Positions 34,110 through 44,561 of a DNA stretch of 64,000 nucleotides are shown piece after piece. The DNA comes from Sciurus carolinensis (Eukaryota; Chordata; Mammalia; Rodentia; Sciuridae). Numbering within the stretch: position 1 is the first letter of the stretch; the number at the start of each line of letters is the position of its first letter. The notes beneath the pieces are model-generated. The model made no database searches. It was not told the DNA's origin and worked only from the letters and a program-made list of their open reading frames with translations. The translations under genes were made by a program, and so were the position numbers. The stretch covers positions 35,730,454 to 35,794,453 of the forward strand of contig NC_062232.1 in the NCBI RefSeq assembly GCF_902686445.1, given 5' to 3'.

Positions 34110-34600
34110 GATCGCCCCGAGAAGAGAGCCTGCAGCTGGAGTGGGCAGAGCCGCCTGAAGAGGTGTCTGGCTGCCCTGCCCTGATCCCAGAGGCTGTTTG
34201 CGGATCGAGGCTCTCCGTTGGTTCGGGGGCTTGTGGCTGGTTCTATGTAGAAAGTCTCTCACTGGGCGGTCAGCTCTGAGAGGCTAGCCTTGAACGGCAC
34301 CTCCCAGCGCAGGGGTCCGGACTCCTTGGGGAAGTCTCTGGCTGCCCTGTCTGGACCCTGAATCTGCTTGTGTGCCAGAGTATGCTGAGCTGCACTAGCT
34401 CCGGGACTCGGAGCTTGTTCTGGTCAGACAGGCTCTCACCAGCGGGCCAGTTCCGTTCCGAGAACCTGGAGAAGCTGGCTGTGTGGGCGGGGCCCACCGC
34501 CGGAGTGCGCAGGGCTGCCTGTGGATGACTCTAGCTGCCCTGCCCGGCTCCGATAAGCCACCTCTATCTGGGCCTGCCCCCCCGGGCCGAGCTTTACCCA

Positions 34601-35110
34601 GTGGGCAGACTCACCCGTGGCTCTATTTCAGTCCCAGTCTCTCAATGCCTCCCCTTCTTAACTCCTGGGTTCTGGAGCGACAGGGGGTGCAGTCTCCCTC
34701 TAGGCCGCCATCTTGGATCGCCCCGAGAAGAGAGCCTGCAGCTGGAGTGGGCAGAGCCGCCTGAAGAGGTGTCTGGCTGCCCTGCCCTGATCCCAGAGGC
34801 TGTTTGCGGATCGAGGCTCTCCGTTGGTTCGGGGGCTTGTGGCTGGTTCTATGTAGAAAGTCTCTCACTGGGCGGTCAGCTCCAAGAGGCTAGCCTTGAA
34901 CGGCACCTCCCAGCGCAGGGGTCCAGACTCCTTGGGGAAGTCTCTGGCTGCCCTGTCTGGACCCTGAATCTGCTTGTGTGCCAGAGTATGCTGAGCTGCA
35001 CTGGCTCCGGGACTCCGAGCTTGTTCTGGTCAGACAGGCTCTCACCAGCGGGCCAGTTCCGTTCCGAGAACCTGGAGAAGCTGGCTGTCCAAATTTATTT
35101 TTGTGTTTAA
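34601..35110 (+). other. antisense open frame reading out of the L1 5' end
   Basis: A 169-codon plus-strand frame lies wholly opposite the L1 promoter, crosses the element's 5' boundary at 35087 and stops 23 bases into flanking DNA. Similar frames occur in the other monomers (for example 33244-33705). Primate L1 has an antisense ORF0 in a comparable place. This is a positional analogy only: the protein has no recognised domain, and GC-rich DNA easily gives chance frames. Confidence 0.25.
34704..34715 (-). promoter_or_regulatory. YY1-type motif, outermost monomer
   Basis: Identical 12-mer, 606 bp from the middle copy. It lies about 370 bp inside the L1 5' end, so transcripts started at this site would not include the outermost sequence. 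Confidence 0.7.
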
Positions 35111-36596
35111 GTATTATAGAGGCAGTAAGGGTGTGATCCCTTTTCTCAGTCTTGTAAGAGTCAATCAGATTAGCAAAAGTATAACAGATTTATTTATTCC
35201 AAATTTTACATTACACAGAAACCATCAGGATGAAGATCCAAAGATTCATGCAAAGCTGTCCATTTTTTTGTGCTTAGATTCAATGAAGAATATATAGAAA
35301 AATGATTGACAAAAAGGGTATGATTTAATGGTAACAGGTCAAGAGGGAAAACCCAGTAAGATCTGTTTATTTTGGATTCTTCTCAACTCTCTATGTGGCA
35401 TTCCTTTCTTTTGAATGTAAGTCAGCAGGACCCCCTTCTGGAATGGGGGTCTTCTGACCTACTCTTAGACAAGGCAAGTTGGAGAATTTCTTTAGTTCAG
35501 CTGTACACAAAAAGTGAGAGGAAGTTTAGAGTAATAGTTCTAGATTTTATGGCTGGTTTTGTGGTGAGAGGACTTTTCTAGTTTCTTATATAGTTGCCTT
35601 GGGGAAAGGAGACTCTGGTTTCTATGGCCTGGCTTAGGGGGAAAAGGGGAGCAGGAGAGAGATGATCAGAAAGAGAATGCATATCAATAGTATTTCCTAT
35701 TGAGTGTCCATCCAGGTCCTTTCTGGAATTGCTCTAGGGATGGTTTCAAAACTTGAGTCTGGTGGTGGGGTCTCAGCTAAGGATGGTGGAGTCTCAACTA
35801 CGGAATAAGAGGGAACTTAGTCAAATACTTAAGGGTAGGAGTTTCTCAGTCAGTGAACTGAATATATATGTTCTTTTCTTTTTTGCCTTTTCCTCATCAC
35901 GATTTCTTAGGCAATTGATCATTAAACTTCTTATTTGTAAAATTTATCTAATAATAGATCTGGTTTATAAGGAAGTTGTGATTTTTTAAATGAGGTTCTA
36001 TGCAGTACTAAATAAATACTTCATTACTTTAATTATTATTACTACAAGTCTACATATATAGATGACCAACGTATTGAATGACAAAGTTAAAGTATGGAAG
36101 GTGAAGGATAAAACATGATTTATTCTTCCTTGTCAAGGGACATGTGATACATCAGCCTATACCTTTCCCTGAACTCAGTCACAGTTTGCTCTTCTTACAG
36201 GTGTGTTCTTTTGATTTCTTCAAGTATTAGATTGTTGCTAAGTTTTCATAATAAAATTTCTGCTTCAATGATGTCTTATTCCCAGCAGGGACTAGAGAAG
36301 TTAATTTTAGCCAATTGATGAGTGCTATGTATTTGAGGAGAGGATCTACAAAGCAAATGAAATCCTGGAAACCTATCTTGTTCACAGTCCTTATAAGATG
36401 CAAGTTGAAGAACTGCTTAAATGTTTAAAAGTAAAGGTTACAAAGACCTATTTTGTTTTTCTGCTAGCAGACTTTGCCAGGTCCCCACTAAAACTCTACA
36501 TTACTAAGTGCCCCAATAAACATTTGCAGAATAACTGAATGAACTTATTATCAGTAAACCAAATCTATAAACATAAGGTCTGTGGAGAAATATCTT
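35101..36596. other. unassigned sequence flanking the L1
   Basis: No gene is seen. Parts of 35110-35780 ('AGGACCCCCTTCTGG', 'GACCTACTCTTAGACAAGG') may derive from an old LTR element, but I cannot assign them. Confidence 0.4.
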
Positions 36597-36785
36597 CAAG
36601 CACTAATTCTTAACTTGGGGGCAGGAGGCACCATAGGAACAAGTGGGAAACCTTTTCAAAACACATTTCCAAATCCCACAGACAGCCCAATTGGACCAGC
36701 ATTTCTGAGTGGTGCAACCAGAGAACTTGCATCTTCAAAAACCTCTTCTACTGATTCTGTGAAGCACTCAGGGTTAGGAAAGTGA
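36597..36785 (+). mobile_element. MER5A-like hAT-Charlie DNA transposon
   Basis: The layout matches a short non-autonomous Charlie element: 'AGCACTAATTCTTAACTTGG', 'GGGAAACCTTTTCAAAACAC', 'CAGCATTTCTGAGTGGTG', 'GAACTTGCATCTTCAAAAA'. Divergent, no coding capacity. Confidence 0.6.
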
Positions 36786-36804
36786 GCCTTAAGAAAGGAA
36801 CAGT

Positions 36805-37037
36805 TGAGCCTGGAGCAGTGGCACATGCATATAGTCCCAGCAGCTCGGGAGGCTGAGACAGGAGGATCATAAGTTCAAGGCCAACCTCAGCAAATTAGCA
36901 ATGTCATATGCAATGTAGTGAGTCCCTGTCTCAAAATAAAAGGGCTGGAATGGAGTCAATGATAAAGTTAAAGTATCCCTGGGTCTAATCCCCAGTAACA
37001 AAAAAAAAAAAAGAAAGAAAAGAAAGAAAGAAAGAAA
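36805..37037 (+). mobile_element. MEN (B1-dID) SINE
   Basis: GAGCCTGGAGCAGTGGCACA opens the B1 arm. The ID arm is degraded and the tail is (GAAA)n. CAGTTGA on the left and TAGTTGA on the right may be remnants of the target-site duplication. Confidence 0.88.
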
Positions 37038-37644
37038 AATAGTTGAAAGAAAGGAGAAGTTGAAGGCCTCAGAAAATCAAATTATCCACTTGAATTAAAG
37101 GTTACTCTCATTGGAACTGGCTTCTTCCTTTTGTTCTGCTCTTGACTATCTCTGTGCTGTCTTGGACAAGGGACCAAGATGGCCCAAAGAAGCACAAAGG
37201 TCTATAGGAAGAGACAGACTTATCAAGCTCTCACTCAGGCATAAAATACAGGCATTATTACACGGTACAATATAGGCCAATTCTTCATCTCTCCTGGTAT
37301 CCATGCCCTTTATCCTGTATCTTTGAAATACCCTCCCAATCTGTGCAGTGTGTTTTTTTCCCCAGTCCTTGGCTCTGGGGTTGGTCGTATGACTTGCTCT
37401 GGTCATTAGGATTTTAGCAAATGTGAAACAGGCAGGGGAATGAAAAAGTACTTGATGTTTCTGCTAAAATTCTTACTCTTAGTTATTTGCTATGAGAGTA
37501 CAGCCTAATGGAAGCTAAGATATATGGATCAAAGCTAAGTTAATGAAGGAGTTTAGGAAATGCCACCCTAAAATATGTCACTTAAGCATGCTTATTACTT
37601 TGAGTTGAAGGCACATGAAAAAGAGCAAGTGCAGGAAGAAGCTT
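37038..37644. other. unassigned sequence, possibly ancient repeat
   Basis: 'GACTTGCTCTGGTCATTAGG' near 37390 resembles a motif in an old LTR family. Nothing firm. No gene. Confidence 0.35.
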
Positions 37645-37874
37645 TGTTTTTTTCTTTCCTTTTTTTTTTTTCTTTTGTACCAGGGATTGAACCCAGGGAC
37701 ACTTAACCACTGAGTCACATCCCCAGCCTTTTTTTATATTTTATTTTGAGACAGAGTCTCTCTAAGTTGCTTAGGACCTTGCTAAGTTGCTGAGGCTGGC
37801 TTTGAACTCGAGATCCTCCTGCCTCAGCCTCCCAAGCCACTGGGAATACTGGCGTGTGCCACTGTACCTGGCCA
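37645..37874 (-). mobile_element. MEN (B1-dID) SINE, antisense
   Basis: Long T-rich tail, CAGGGATTGAACCCAGGGAC, CACTGAGTCACATCCCCAGC, and a complete B1 arm ending TGTGCCACTGTACCTGGCC. Confidence 0.93.
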
Positions 37875-38300
37875 GGAGAGACTTTCTCTGAAAGCTTCCC
37901 CCAAGGGGATCAAGTATAGATCCTCCAAAAGGAACTCAGTTGTCATCAGTCTGAGTTTACTGAGCCAATCCTTGAGGGAACATTTTTAACATGTTCCCTT
38001 GCTACAGTTCTGCTGTAGAAAAGAATGCCACTATTGTTAAAAATAATAGTTGTGTGGGTACCTATATTGTTTCAGCCCTTTGAACTAAGTCCTAACCTTT
38101 GGTTTTAGAGAATAACAGCAAGTAAATATGAACAAACAAAAGGAGTTTATTTTTAAATACTATGTAACGTGCTCTAAGCTAGAGTCTTTCCAGAATTCTG
38201 ATTCCTTGCCTCTTAATGATTTTAGGAAAAAATCATAAAATAATTAGAAGACAGTAATATAGGTACATTATCTAATGGCAGAATCATTAAGGAAAAATAT
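37875..38300. other. unassigned sequence
   Basis: No gene or repeat recognised. Confidence 0.45.
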
Positions 38301-38420
38301 CTGGGGCTATGGATATAACAGTAGTAGAGGGTTTGCCTTCCATGCACCAGGCCCTGGGTTCCATCTCAACGCTGCAAGAAAAAAACCAAACCAAACCAAA
38401 CAAAACAAAACAAAAAAAAA
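38301..38420 (+). mobile_element. ID-type SINE with (AAACC)/(AAAAC)n tail
   Basis: TCTGGGGCTATGGATATAAC, GTTTGCCTTCCATGCACCAG, GCCCTGGGTTCCATCTCAAC, then a CCAAACCAAACCAAAC repeat tail. Confidence 0.82.
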
Positions 38421-38469
38421 CCCAGAAGAATGAAGAAAAATATCAAGAGAATAACAGATATGATTAAGT

Positions 38470-38740
38470 AAAATCTAAAAGTGGTTGCATTACAAAATTA
38501 AATAAATCAAAATGAAAAGCAAATAACAAATGAATAAAATATTTACATCATAAATGACAGACATGAATTGGATATCTTTAATATGGAAAAGCTCTTCTAA
38601 AACAATGAGAAATGACACATTACTGTAGTAGAATAATGGGCTAAACTCAAACCATCATTTCACATAAAAAGAAATATTATGGCCAATAGGCATATAAGAT
38701 ATTCAAAATCATTAGTAATGCAGAATGCAAATTAAGACTT
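38470..38740 (+). repeat. old L1 ORF2 fragment
   Basis: 'AGCTCTTCTAAAACAATGAG' and 'AAGATATTCAAAATCATTAG' with 'TAATGCAGAATGCAAATTAA' match the 3' part of ancient L1 ORF2. The frame is destroyed. Confidence 0.65.
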
Positions 38741-39400
38741 TTGCTTCTGGCCAAGATGCAATAACAGGGAGGAGATTTATTCTCACACCTGAAACAAGTA
38801 CAGGGAAAATAAATATATGAATGGTTTTCAAGAAACTGGATATCAGTCAATGAAGGACAGTCTCAGAGAAATGGGAAACAAATGAATCGAAAGCTGAAAC
38901 CACCCCCTGTTGCTACCTGTGGAGAGTTTCCAGACTAAAGCACATGGAGGGGAAATTCAGAGAAAACATAGAAAGAAGCTCTCTGAGCCAAGGAGATAGA
39001 AGTGAGAGCCCAGGAGACCAAGATGTCTAGAATTCACAGGACAGAATACTGAAAAGGGTAGGGATTCACAGAGACTCCTTGAGATCAACAGATCTATAGC
39101 AGGTCTTTTTAGGTATTCAGCAGAGTACTGATCAGACCATGTGTGATAGGATACTACCCAAAGCCAGGAGAAGAACCATTTGGAGAGACTAAAGTACTAC
39201 AAGGTCCTCACATAAAACTGGGAATAATCTCTATTGCTACCAGCCAGATTGGTAAAACTTGTAACTCCTGGGACATTGGTTAGACCAGTTAGAAAGATCT
39301 TGTCTGTGTACACAAGAATAATTTGCCCTATATTGAGCACTGTTCCTTACCTAACAAATCATGAAAGCAAGACGTGAGGGATAAAATATTTCCAGCTAAA
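38741..39400 (+). repeat. old L1 (L1M/HAL1-like) 5' region
   Basis: 'CTTCTGGCCAAGATGCAATA' resembles the start of ancient L1 5' ends, followed by A/G-rich sequence such as 'GGAGAAGAACCATTTGGAGA'. Degraded. Confidence 0.5.
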
Positions 39401-39493
39401 GTAATTGCATTATGGTAGAAAAAGGTTAAATATTTATAGAAAAAGAAGAATATTCAGGACCCTAAAAGGTAAAATTCATAAAGTGTGCATCTG

Positions 39494-39932
39494 CATTGGT
39501 CAGGTTTATATTAGTATAATGAAATGCCTGACCCAGGATATTTATCAAGTAAAGGAGGTTTATGTAGCTCACAGATTGGGGCGGGGGTCAAAGTCCAAGA
39601 TACAAGTTGGGAAGGAGTTTTTGGTTTGATCTCTGATGAGGGCAAAGGACGGTAGCATATCATGGCAGGAGCACATATAAGAGCAAGCTGTCACTTCTCA
39701 AATAGTAACAAGAGAGAAAGAAGACAAGTGTGGCCAGGCTTGTTCCTTTCATAATGACCCTCCCTCAAGAAATACCAAAGGAGTTGCATGAGAATTACTA
39801 AAGGGGTCGCAAGGACCTCCCAGTAGGCACCACATTCTAAAGATTCCACCACCTCCCAACAGTGCCATGCTGGGGAACAGGCCTTCAATCACAATGAATC
39901 CTTGGGGACACAAGCTATATTCCATCGATAAA
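39494..39932 (-). mobile_element. MaLR-type LTR, antisense
   Basis: Opens 'GCATTGGTCAGGTTTATATT'. Antisense MaLR blocks include 'CATATCATGGCAGGAGCAC', 'CACATTCTAAAGATTCCACC', 'ACCTCCCAACAGTGCCATG' and 'CTTGGGGACACAAGCTATAT'. Confidence 0.72.
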
Positions 39933-40349
39933 CAATCAAATATTTACAAACACATAAAGAGGCAGGAAAGCCTTATGATAACTGACATGTGTGAGAATAA
40001 TTCTTCAATGGAAAACAACACAAAAGTAGCAGCAGTGCTAGAATTAGTAGACAAGAACATGTAATTATAGTAAGTGTACTTCATATGTTCAAAAAGTAAA
40101 GACAGAGAAGTTATTTAAAAGACCCAAATGAATGTATAGAAATAAAAACTATAAGATATAACATGAAAAATACACTACATGGGATCTTGAAATATGAGTC
40201 ATTATAAAAGAAAACATTAATGAGCATGAAGACATAGCAACACAAACTGTCCAAAAGGAAACACAAACAAAAATAATTTTTTTAAAAAAGTGATCATTAT
40301 GCAGAGAAGAAAGAGATGCAGGAGGAGGAGGAGAAGAAGAAGAACAAGA

Positions 40350-41980
40350 ACAACAATGATATGTACCTCACACTTTATGCAAAAACTAACTCAAAATGGA
40401 CCATGGATCTCAATGGAAAAAAAAAAAAAAACATAAAACTAGAAGAAAATACAGCAAATTTGTGGGATCTTGGGTTTGGTGAGTTATTTTTTGTGTATGT
40501 ATAAGATGAAAAGCATGCTCCATGAAAGAAAAAATTGGTAAGTTGAGCTTTATCAAAATTAAAAACATTACTCTGCAAAAGATACTGTTAAGAATACAAA
40601 AACAGACAAATCTCAGGCTGAGCAAAAATATTTGAAAATCATTTACCAGATAAAGCACTTGTGTCTGGGATATAAAAAGAACTCAACAATAAGAAGTCAA
40701 ACAACTTGCTGGGCATAATGGTGCACATATATAATCTCAATGGCTTGGGAGGCTGAGGCAGGAGGATCATCAGTTCAAAACCAGCCTCAGCAACTTAGTG
40801 AGGCCTTAAGTAACTTAGTGAGACCACGTCACAAAATTTTTAAAAAGGGCTGGGGATGTGGCTCAGTGGTTAAGTGCCCCTGGGTTCAATCCCTGGCACC
40901 AAAAAACTTTTAAAGAAAGTAAACAACTCAATTAAAAATAGGTAAAAGATCTGAACAGACACTTCACCAAAACAATATACAGATGGCAAGTAAGCATATG
41001 AAATCATGCTTGACATCACTTGCTATTAGGGAAATGCAAAGTAAAACTACAATGAGTACCAACCAACACACAACTATTAAAGGATAAAATAAAATTATTA
41101 CCTGACAATATCAAGTACTGGTGAGGATACAGAACAACTGGAACTCTCTACATTGCTTGTAGGAGTGGAAAAATGGTATGGTCATTCTGAAAAATGGTTT
41201 GGTTGTTTCTTAAATTTACTATATGACTGAGCAATCCCACTACTAGTTTTTTATCTTAGGGAAATTAAAAAAAACTTATGTAAACATCTATTCATAAATA
41301 TTTATAGCAATTTGAGTCATAATTGCCCCAAAGTCGATATAGGACAAATGCCCATCAGTAGTTCTGTACACAAACTGGGGTGTTCATGTAATGTTCAGCT
41401 ATAAAAAGGAGCAAATTCTTGATACATGCCATTACCTGGATGGATCTCAAAGGCATTACACTATGTGAAAAGAGTAAATCTCAAAAGATTCTCTACTATA
41501 TTATTCCATTTTGTGATCTTTAGAAAAGGCAAAATTATAGGAACAGGAAAGAGATTAGTGATTATCAGTGATTATGGATGGATGAAGTTTGTAACTACAA
41601 AGGAGCAGCATGAGGAGATTTGGGAAGTGATGAAGTAGTTTTATATCATGATTGTGGGGATGATTGTAAGAATCTATGCATGTCTTAAAACTCATGGAAT
41701 ATACATGCACACAAAACAATGAAATATCACTATAAACATATCAAAAGAGTTAAAATGCAGAAGGCGGACAATTCCAAATATTGTCAAGAATATGAAGCAA
41801 ATGAATTTCTCATATATTACTGGAAGAGGTACATGCTTGTGAAATCACATTAAAACTCTAGTATCTGTTATTAAATTTGAATATATGCATATCCTATTAT
41901 TTATCACTTCCATTCCTTCACATGTAAAAACATAAATGTATAAATATGTTCATAGACATACAAGTATATGAAGGTTCTTA
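40350..41980 (+). repeat. old L1 (L1M/HAL1-like) ORF2 3' part, interrupted by a SINE
   Basis: Order of ancient L1 ORF2: 'ACTCAAAATGGACCATGGAT', 'TTGAGCTTTATCAAAATTAA', 'GAACAGACACTTCACCAAAA', 'GAAATGCAAAGTAAAACTAC', 'TCTACATTGCTTGTAGGAGT' and 'CCATTACCTGGATGGATCTC'. No usable frame. The SINE at 40707-40916 splits it. Confidence 0.8.
40694..40928 (+). mobile_element. MEN (B1-dID) SINE with TSD, inside old L1
   Basis: Body 40707-40916: B1 arm from TGCTGGGCATAATGGTGCAC, ID arm GGGCTGGGGATGTGGCTCAG, GGGTTCAATCCCTGGCACC. The duplication is AAGTCAAACAACT (40694-40706) versus AAGTAAACAACT (40917-40928). Confidence 0.95.
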
Positions 41981-42061
41981 GCTAAAAAATGAACTCTTCA
42001 AATAACCATCGACAAAAAAATGGATAATAATCTGATATTTTAAGGTAATAAAATAAAAATC

Positions 42062-42338
42062 TTAGTTGGGATGCTATAGCAAATTACTATAGTCTGGGAG
42101 CTTATAAACAACAGAAATTTACATCTTTAAGTTCTGGAGTCTGGGAAGACCATGATAAAGGCACTGGCAGATTTTGTGGCTGGTAAGGGCTCATTTCTCC
42201 TGAACAGTGCCTTCTCACTGTGCCCTCGCATGGTTGAAGGGGCTAGCTAGCTTTCTGGGTTTGCTTCCACAAGGAAACTAATCTCATTCATGAGGGTAGA
42301 GCTCTCATAACCTCATCATCCACACTCTAATACTATCA
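42062..42338 (-). mobile_element. MLT1-family MaLR LTR, antisense
   Basis: 'CTTATAAACAACAGAAATTT', 'TTAAGTTCTGGAGTCTGGGA', 'TTCTCACTGTGCCCTCGCAT', 'AATCTCATTCATGAGGGTAG', 'CTAATACTATCACAC'. Confidence 0.88.
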
Positions 42339-42339
42339 C

Positions 42340-42470
42340 ACAGTCAAGAGTGGTGGAGCAACCCTATGATCCCAGCAATTTGGTAGGCCGAGGCAGGAAG
42401 ATCACAAGTTCGAGGCCAGCCTGGGCAATATAGTGAGATGCTGTTTCAAAATAAATAATAAATACCATCT
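42340..42470 (+). mobile_element. B1-like SINE monomer (left arm only)
   Basis: 'GATCCCAGCAATTTGGTAGG' to 'TTCGAGGCCAGCCTGGGCAA', then an A-rich tail. Unlike its neighbours it has no ID arm. It could be a free left monomer or a 3'-truncated MEN. Confidence 0.78.
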
Positions 42471-42621
42471 TCAGATGAAATAAAAAATAATGGTTGTGGG
42501 GGAAGCCAGCTAAGGGGAGGTAATCAGGAAAAGCACAGTAAAGAAGTATGAGGTTTCTTATGCCTGTTTAAGTCTGTGCCTTCTCCATTGTTTAGAGTCT
42601 CTAGAAATTTGTTTGTCTGTT

Positions 42622-42811
42622 TAATTATTTTTTGGCACCAGCAATTGAACCCAGGGCACTTAACCACTGAGCCGCATCCCCAGTCCTCCTTTTTATATTT
42701 TACTTTGAGATAGGGCCTCACTAAGTTGCTGAGGCTGGCTTTGAGTTTGCAATCCTCTTGCCTCACCCTCCCAAGCCAATGGGATTACATGTGTATGCCA
42801 CTAGTCTGGCC
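42622..42811 (-). mobile_element. MEN (B1-dID) SINE, antisense
   Basis: CAGCAATTGAACCCAGGGCA, CACTGAGCCGCATCCCCAGT, and the B1 arm ending GGGATTACATGTGTATGCCA. Confidence 0.92.
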
Positions 42812-42839
42812 TAGATATGTATTTTTATCTTTTATTATT

Positions 42840-43051
42840 TAAAAAAAATTTTTTGGATTCCTGGGGATTTAACACAGATGCACTTTACCACTGAGCTACA
42901 TCCCCAGCCTTCTTAATTTTTTAATTTTAAGACAGGTTCTCGTTGAGTTGATTACATTCTCCCTAAATTGCTGAGGTTGGCTCCAAACTTGTGATCCTCC
43001 TGCCTCAGCCTCCCTACACTGGGATTACAGGTGTGCGCCACCAAACCCAGC
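42840..43051 (-). mobile_element. MEN (B1-dID) SINE, antisense
   Basis: CTGGGGATTTAACACAGATG, CCACTGAGCTACATCCCCAG, GGGATTACAGGTGTGCGCCA. It follows the preceding SINE by about 30 bp in the same orientation. Confidence 0.92.
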
Positions 43052-43054
43052 AAG

Positions 43055-43335
43055 AGTCACTAGTAAGTTAGAGTTATATTTTTCTTCCTGGACTGAGAGG
43101 GAAACATCCTTAAAAATGGGAGATTTCCTTTATTGACATAAATTTCTCTTACAGAAGGGTAACTTCCACTCTGTTCTCAGAGCTTCTCCTGTGTGGGCAG
43201 TTTCTCAAAATAATCACCTTGAAATACTCTATGCGACTATGATGCACCCATAAAAATGTGGAGAAAAATAAAAGAAAATATTCTTTATGTCAAAGAGGGA
43301 TATTTTGGGATGTCATATTCTGAACTCTTATGGTA
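43055..43335. repeat. unnamed ancient repeat, copy 1
   Basis: It shares consecutive blocks with 51255-51475: 'GAGATTTCCTTTATTGACAT', 'CTTACAGAAGGGTAACTT', 'CAGTTTCTCAAAATAATCA', 'TTATGTCAAAGAGGGATATT'. It is probably LTR-derived; I cannot name the family. Confidence 0.65.
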
Positions 43336-43911
43336 CGAATAAGATAAAAATCTAAACACTGTCTCAGAATACCAATGATTAATATTGAATGTGTAAACTG
43401 CCTTCACCAGAGTAATGAAATTTCCAGGTTTATGAAAACTTCACTGACTGCTGAAAAATATGCATGTCCATAATGGTCATATATTCCTCCTGGAAAGAAC
43501 CCTCCAAGAATAATTTATATGAGAATTTTTAACTTGAGTCAACTGGCAAAAAATAATTTGAAAATGGAGACTAAGGAACCAAGTTAGAGTTTCCTTCCAT
43601 TATTGATCTATTTGTGGACTGATGTTAAAGAAAGAAGGTGGCAGGTAAAAGATAAAGGAGATACCTTATTGACTACCCCATACTCTGTCTCCAATCAAGC
43701 GTTCCAAGCATATGATTTAATTATTTCAGGTCCTGTGTAATACTAATATTTTCAAAGTCCTACAGGGCCCCTAGTCACAATTCAGTGGCATGGTAGAACA
43801 CAACCTGAGATCTAATAAGTCACTGTCTTCATAATTCTCAGGTAATAGTTAATAATACTGATTACTTTTTTGTTTATTTTCTTACAGAAAATAATGATTT
43901 TCCATCTTGCT
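43336..43911. other. unassigned sequence
   Basis: No gene or repeat recognised. Confidence 0.45.
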
Positions 43912-44148
43912 TATTGATTGATTGCTTGCTTGATTGATTGATTGACTTATGCCTGGGATTGAACCCAGGGGTACTTAACCACAGACCCACATCTCCAGCC
44001 CTTTTTATATTTTTATTTGGAGACAGGCTATTGCTAAGTTGCTAAGGGCCTTGCAAAGTTGCTGAGGCTGATCTTGAACTTGAGTTCCTCCTGTCTCAGC
44101 CTCCCAAACTTCTGGGAATACAGGCATGTACCACCATGCTTGGCTAAA
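43912..44148 (-). mobile_element. MEN (B1-dID) SINE, antisense, with (TTGA)n tail
   Basis: A TTGATTGA/TTGCTTGC repeat at 43912-43946 forms the tail, then GGGATTGAACCCAGGGGTAC and a B1 arm ending CAGGCATGTACCACCATGCT. Confidence 0.9.
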
Positions 44149-44561
44149 TATGGTATCATAATTTTATTCTCCACACCTCTCACACATACTATATACTACA
44201 TACTTTATGACACATAGTAAAAAGTCCGATCAATCCAAATTAATTTTATGAATGAAGAAAATAAGGATGGGAGGAAGAAAATGAGAAAGAAACATGTTTC
44301 ATAAGAGTCCTAGAAGAAGAATGAATGGTGTGGGAGGATGTGAAAGTAACTTTCTACCTCTTGAGGATCTAATCATTTGAGTCTATAACACAAATGGAAA
44401 ATATAGACATATTAAGAGAAAATAAGGGATTTAGATTTATTAACTTATAAGGATATAGGTGTCATACAAACTATAAAACTCAAATAAGGGTCAGATGGTT
44501 GAATCTAATATACCCTCTTCATAGGTGAGAGACAAGTGAGGGCTATGAGCAATTTAAAGAC
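44149..44561. other. unassigned sequence
   Basis: No gene or repeat recognised. Confidence 0.45.

Larger units (their letters stand above)
33033..35087 (-). promoter_or_regulatory. L1 5' UTR promoter: about three tandem 606-bp monomers plus linker
   Basis: Copies at 34483-35087, 33877-34482 and 33271-33876 repeat with anchors such as ATAAGCC at 33341, 33947 and 34553 (period exactly 606). The two 5'-most copies are nearly identical and the innermost is more diverged. Each unit is itself built from three related sub-blocks, marked by CT(A/G)GCTGCCCTG at 33925, 34167, 34338 and again 34531. 33033-33270 is a linker with weak similarity. The region is strikingly GC- and CpG-rich against AT-rich flanks. 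Monomeric L1 promoters are known in mouse; the sequence here is different and its promoter role is inferred. Confidence 0.9.
27914..35100 (-). mobile_element. full-length LINE-1 with 13-bp TSD, minus strand
   Basis: The element spans 27927-35087 (about 7.16 kb) and is flanked by TCCAAATTTATTT at 27914-27926 and 35088-35100. From its 5' end (high coordinates) it has a 2.05-kb GC-rich monomeric 5' UTR, ORF1 (33032-31987), a 31-nt spacer, ORF2 (31955-28120), a short 3' UTR and an A-rich tail of AAATAAAT type. CpG-rich promoter sequence, near-identical monomers and almost intact ORFs indicate a recent insertion. A second, decayed copy of the same family is at 54271-57951. Confidence 0.97.

Noticed and set aside
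33410..34868. Three copies of an 81-codon minus-strand frame in the L1 promoter
   Set aside because: Near-identical only because the monomers are; located in a 5' UTR with no known protein of this kind. Kept as part of the monomer description, not as genes.
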